Assembly: GCA_002316015.1 (NCBI GenBank) | Contig: DCCS01000002.1 | Coordinates: 1-6,882 of the forward strand | Direction: 5' to 3' | Length of the DNA: 6,882 nucleotides | DNA from: Prevotellaceae bacterium UBA1075 | Lineage (GTDB): Bacteria; Bacteroidota; Bacteroidia; Bacteroidales; Bacteroidaceae | In this document: in pieces, positions 6,141-6,882 of the stretch | Numbering within the stretch: position 1 is the first letter of the stretch | Layout: every line of letters starts with the position of its first letter | Translations under genes and position numbers: made by a program | The notes under the pieces: model-generated | Told to the model about the DNA's origin: nothing | Database searches by the model: none | Seen by the model: only the letters and a program-made list of their open reading frames with translations

Positions 6141-6233
6141 CGGGCTGAAAGCCCAATGTGTGTACATAGCCCAGGGCAACGCCCTGGGGTTCCCGTAAGC
6201 AGCAACGTTTCGCCCTGAAAGGGCAAAAGTAAA
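6141..6233 (-). repeat. REP-like element copy B, inverted
   Basis: This is the inverted copy of the element at 5558-5653. Hairpin 3 is at 6142-6154 (GGGCTGAAAGCCC on the plus strand), hairpin 2 at 6170-6188 and hairpin 1 at 6212-6224. The hairpins are kept, but the linkers differ strongly from copies A and C (for example, the region 6189-6211 and the bases around 6155-6163), which points to selection or recognition of structure. It ends eight bases from the stop codon of the transposase gene. Confidence 0.88.
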
Positions 6234-6241
6234 ATACTACT

Positions 6242-6697
6242 TTAATCCTTAAAAACGTATTCTTTATCGTATTCAATGCCATACGACTCAAGGAAACGCT
6301 GGTATTCTTCTTTGAAAGAGTATCTTTTATGGTGTTCGCGTTGTTGCTTGATGTATTGCAATGTTTTGTCTGCCACAGACTGGCTCACTGAGAACGCTGC
6401 GTATCCGCCTTGCCATGTAAAGAGCTTATAGGTGTCCGACAGGCCTTTTATCCATCTGCTGCTATTGCGTTTTACCTCTTCTGCCACATGTGAGATTGTA
6501 ACTTCTCGTGATAGGAGGAACAGAATGTGAGCGTGATCCTCTACTCCTCCGACCCAAATATTTTTGCATCCAGTCAGATTGACGAGTTGCCCCATATAGG
6601 AGTGGACGCGCTCCCAATCTTTTTCTAAGATATTAGGACTCGTTGTTTTTATATGGAATATGAGGTGGATGTATATTTTGCTGAGGGATTGTGGCAT
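6242..6697 (-). CDS. REP-associated tyrosine transposase (Y1_Tnp, RAYT-like)
   Basis: The 151-aa protein belongs to the IS200/RAYT Y1 superfamily, enzymes that cut and rejoin single-stranded DNA at hairpins through a covalent phosphotyrosine. The HUH pair is H55-A-H57 in GGVEDHAHIL, with hydrophobic residues after it. The likely nucleophile is Y115 in LQYIKQQREHH, with Q119 in the YIxxQ position. WQGGYAAFSVS (95-105) and the C-terminal GIEYDKEYVF (140-149) are typical of the family. The length is normal for IS200-type and short RAYT proteins and the frame is intact, so it may be active. It lies between inverted REP copies B and C; the start codon at 6697 gives SLSKIYIHLIFHIKTTSP, a full first strand. 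There is no accessory tnpB or omega-RNA. IS200 proper lacks such multi-hairpin repeats at its ends, so the RAYT reading is preferred. Confidence 0.93.
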   Translation of the reverse strand: MPQSLSKIYIHLIFHIKTTSPNILEKDWERVHSYMGQLVNLTGCKNIWVGGVEDHAHILFLLSREVTISHVAEEVKRNSSRWIKGLSDTYKLFTWQGGYAAFSVSQSVADKTLQYIKQQREHHKRYSFKEEYQRFLESYGIEYDKEYVFKD

Positions 6698-6706
6698 TCG
6701 TTATCT

Positions 6707-6802
6707 TTTACTTTTGCCCTTTCAGGGCGACTCGTCAGTGTAATCTGTGAACCCAGGGCGTTGCCCTGGGCTATGTAGGGCATTGGGCTTTCAGCCCGTC
6801 TT
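6707..6802 (+). repeat. REP-like element copy C
   Basis: Hairpin 1 is at 6716-6728, hairpin 2 at 6752-6770 and hairpin 3 at 6785-6797. It has the same length and orientation as copy A and differs at five linker positions. It occupies the upstream region of the transposase gene, nine bases from its start codon, so transposase expression must begin in or beyond the repeat. TACTTTTG (6709-6716) at its edge matches the Bacteroidetes -7 box but points away from the transposase. Confidence 0.88.
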
Positions 6803-6819
6803 AGGTTGGGAATCCTATA

Positions 6820-6882
6820 TTATCCGTTTGGATTATGTTGATATTCTTGTGGCTTCAAAGCAGTCAATTCCTCAGTTTCTTT
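6820..6882 (-). CDS. Possible C-terminal end of an unidentified gene
   Basis: Reading from the right edge on the minus strand gives 20 codons (KETEELTALKPQEY...NPNG) and a TAA at 6822-6820. Codon content is plausible for a protein tail: charged, without rare codons. The fragment is too short to name. If real, the REP/RAYT unit sits just downstream of its stop codon. It could also be a chance open stretch. Confidence 0.4.
   Translation of the reverse strand, partial: KETEELTALKPQEYQHNPNG

Larger units (their letters stand above)
6141..6802 (-). mobile_element. RAYT gene with flanking inverted REPs
   Basis: A single-tyrosine transposase gene is bracketed by REP copies B and C in opposite orientation, with the same hairpin-1 end facing the gene on both sides and about eight bases between gene and repeat at each side. 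This compact REP-gene-REP unit of about 660 bp is the form expected of a RAYT locus. Transposases of this type make no target duplications, and none is seen. Whether the unit moves by itself or only spreads REPs is not shown here. Confidence 0.7.

Noticed and set aside
5433..6226. Overlapping ORFs across the repeat array on both strands (about 63-102 aa, repeating VYLSVRN / FICPEWDSS-like peptides)
   Set aside because: The unit is 61 or 63 bp, so a repeat-encoded peptide shifts frame from unit to unit. The similar peptides in different frames are simply the same DNA read in turn, with no initiation signal or known domain.

Overview
The window looks like chromosomal DNA of a Bacteroidales bacterium, most likely Prevotellaceae. 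The reasons are the gene content (calycin-like and PCMD-type secreted proteins, a short MKRxYxxP protein, C-terminal IYxLxG...KGVxI.GGKK tails), promoter boxes of the Bacteroidetes TAnnTTTG type, and the lack of clear Shine-Dalgarno sites. The genus is an inference from protein style, not a database result.

Layout from left to right. (1) 1-413, minus strand: the N-terminal half of argB (acetylglutamate or N-succinylglutamate kinase), G+C-rich, with a promoter box almost touching its start codon. (2) 414-646: a divergent intergenic region with a promoter and a direct repeat for the next gene. (3) 647-1669, plus strand: a complete DUF1016/YhcG-type PD-(D/E)xK nuclease-like protein, visibly AT-richer than its neighbours. 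(4) 1698-1741: a hairpin terminator between convergent genes. (5) 5518 down to 1777, minus strand: an apparent three-gene operon. It encodes a calycin-like + PCMD secreted protein (569 aa), a second PCMD-like secreted protein with an extra WNTICLPF-type domain (576 aa), and a 60-aa acidic protein. A perfect 11-bp inverted repeat lies between the first two genes. Both large proteins have signal peptidase I-type signals and the same kind of C-terminal tail, so the operon probably makes surface or secreted beta-rich proteins of unknown ligand.

(6) 5558-6802 is a repeat and mobile-element zone. Three copies (A, B, C) of a ~95-bp REP-like element, each with three GC-rich hairpins, are arranged A(+), B(-), C(+). 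Between B and C, with about 8 bp to spare on each side, lies a 151-aa single-tyrosine HUH transposase (REP-associated tyrosine transposase, RAYT). Between A and B, which point at each other, lies a tandem array of eight 61/63-bp units. Each unit begins with the terminal REP hairpin or a decayed form of it, so the array looks like a satellite grown out of the end of a REP. No coding function is credible for the array, because the unit length is not a multiple of three and no frame persists.

(7) 6820-6882, minus strand: a possible C-terminal end of a further gene.

The most unusual part is the RAYT + inverted REP + REP-derived tandem array assembly, placed directly upstream of the secreted-protein operon. 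The other genes are ordinary accessory or housekeeping genes of this group.
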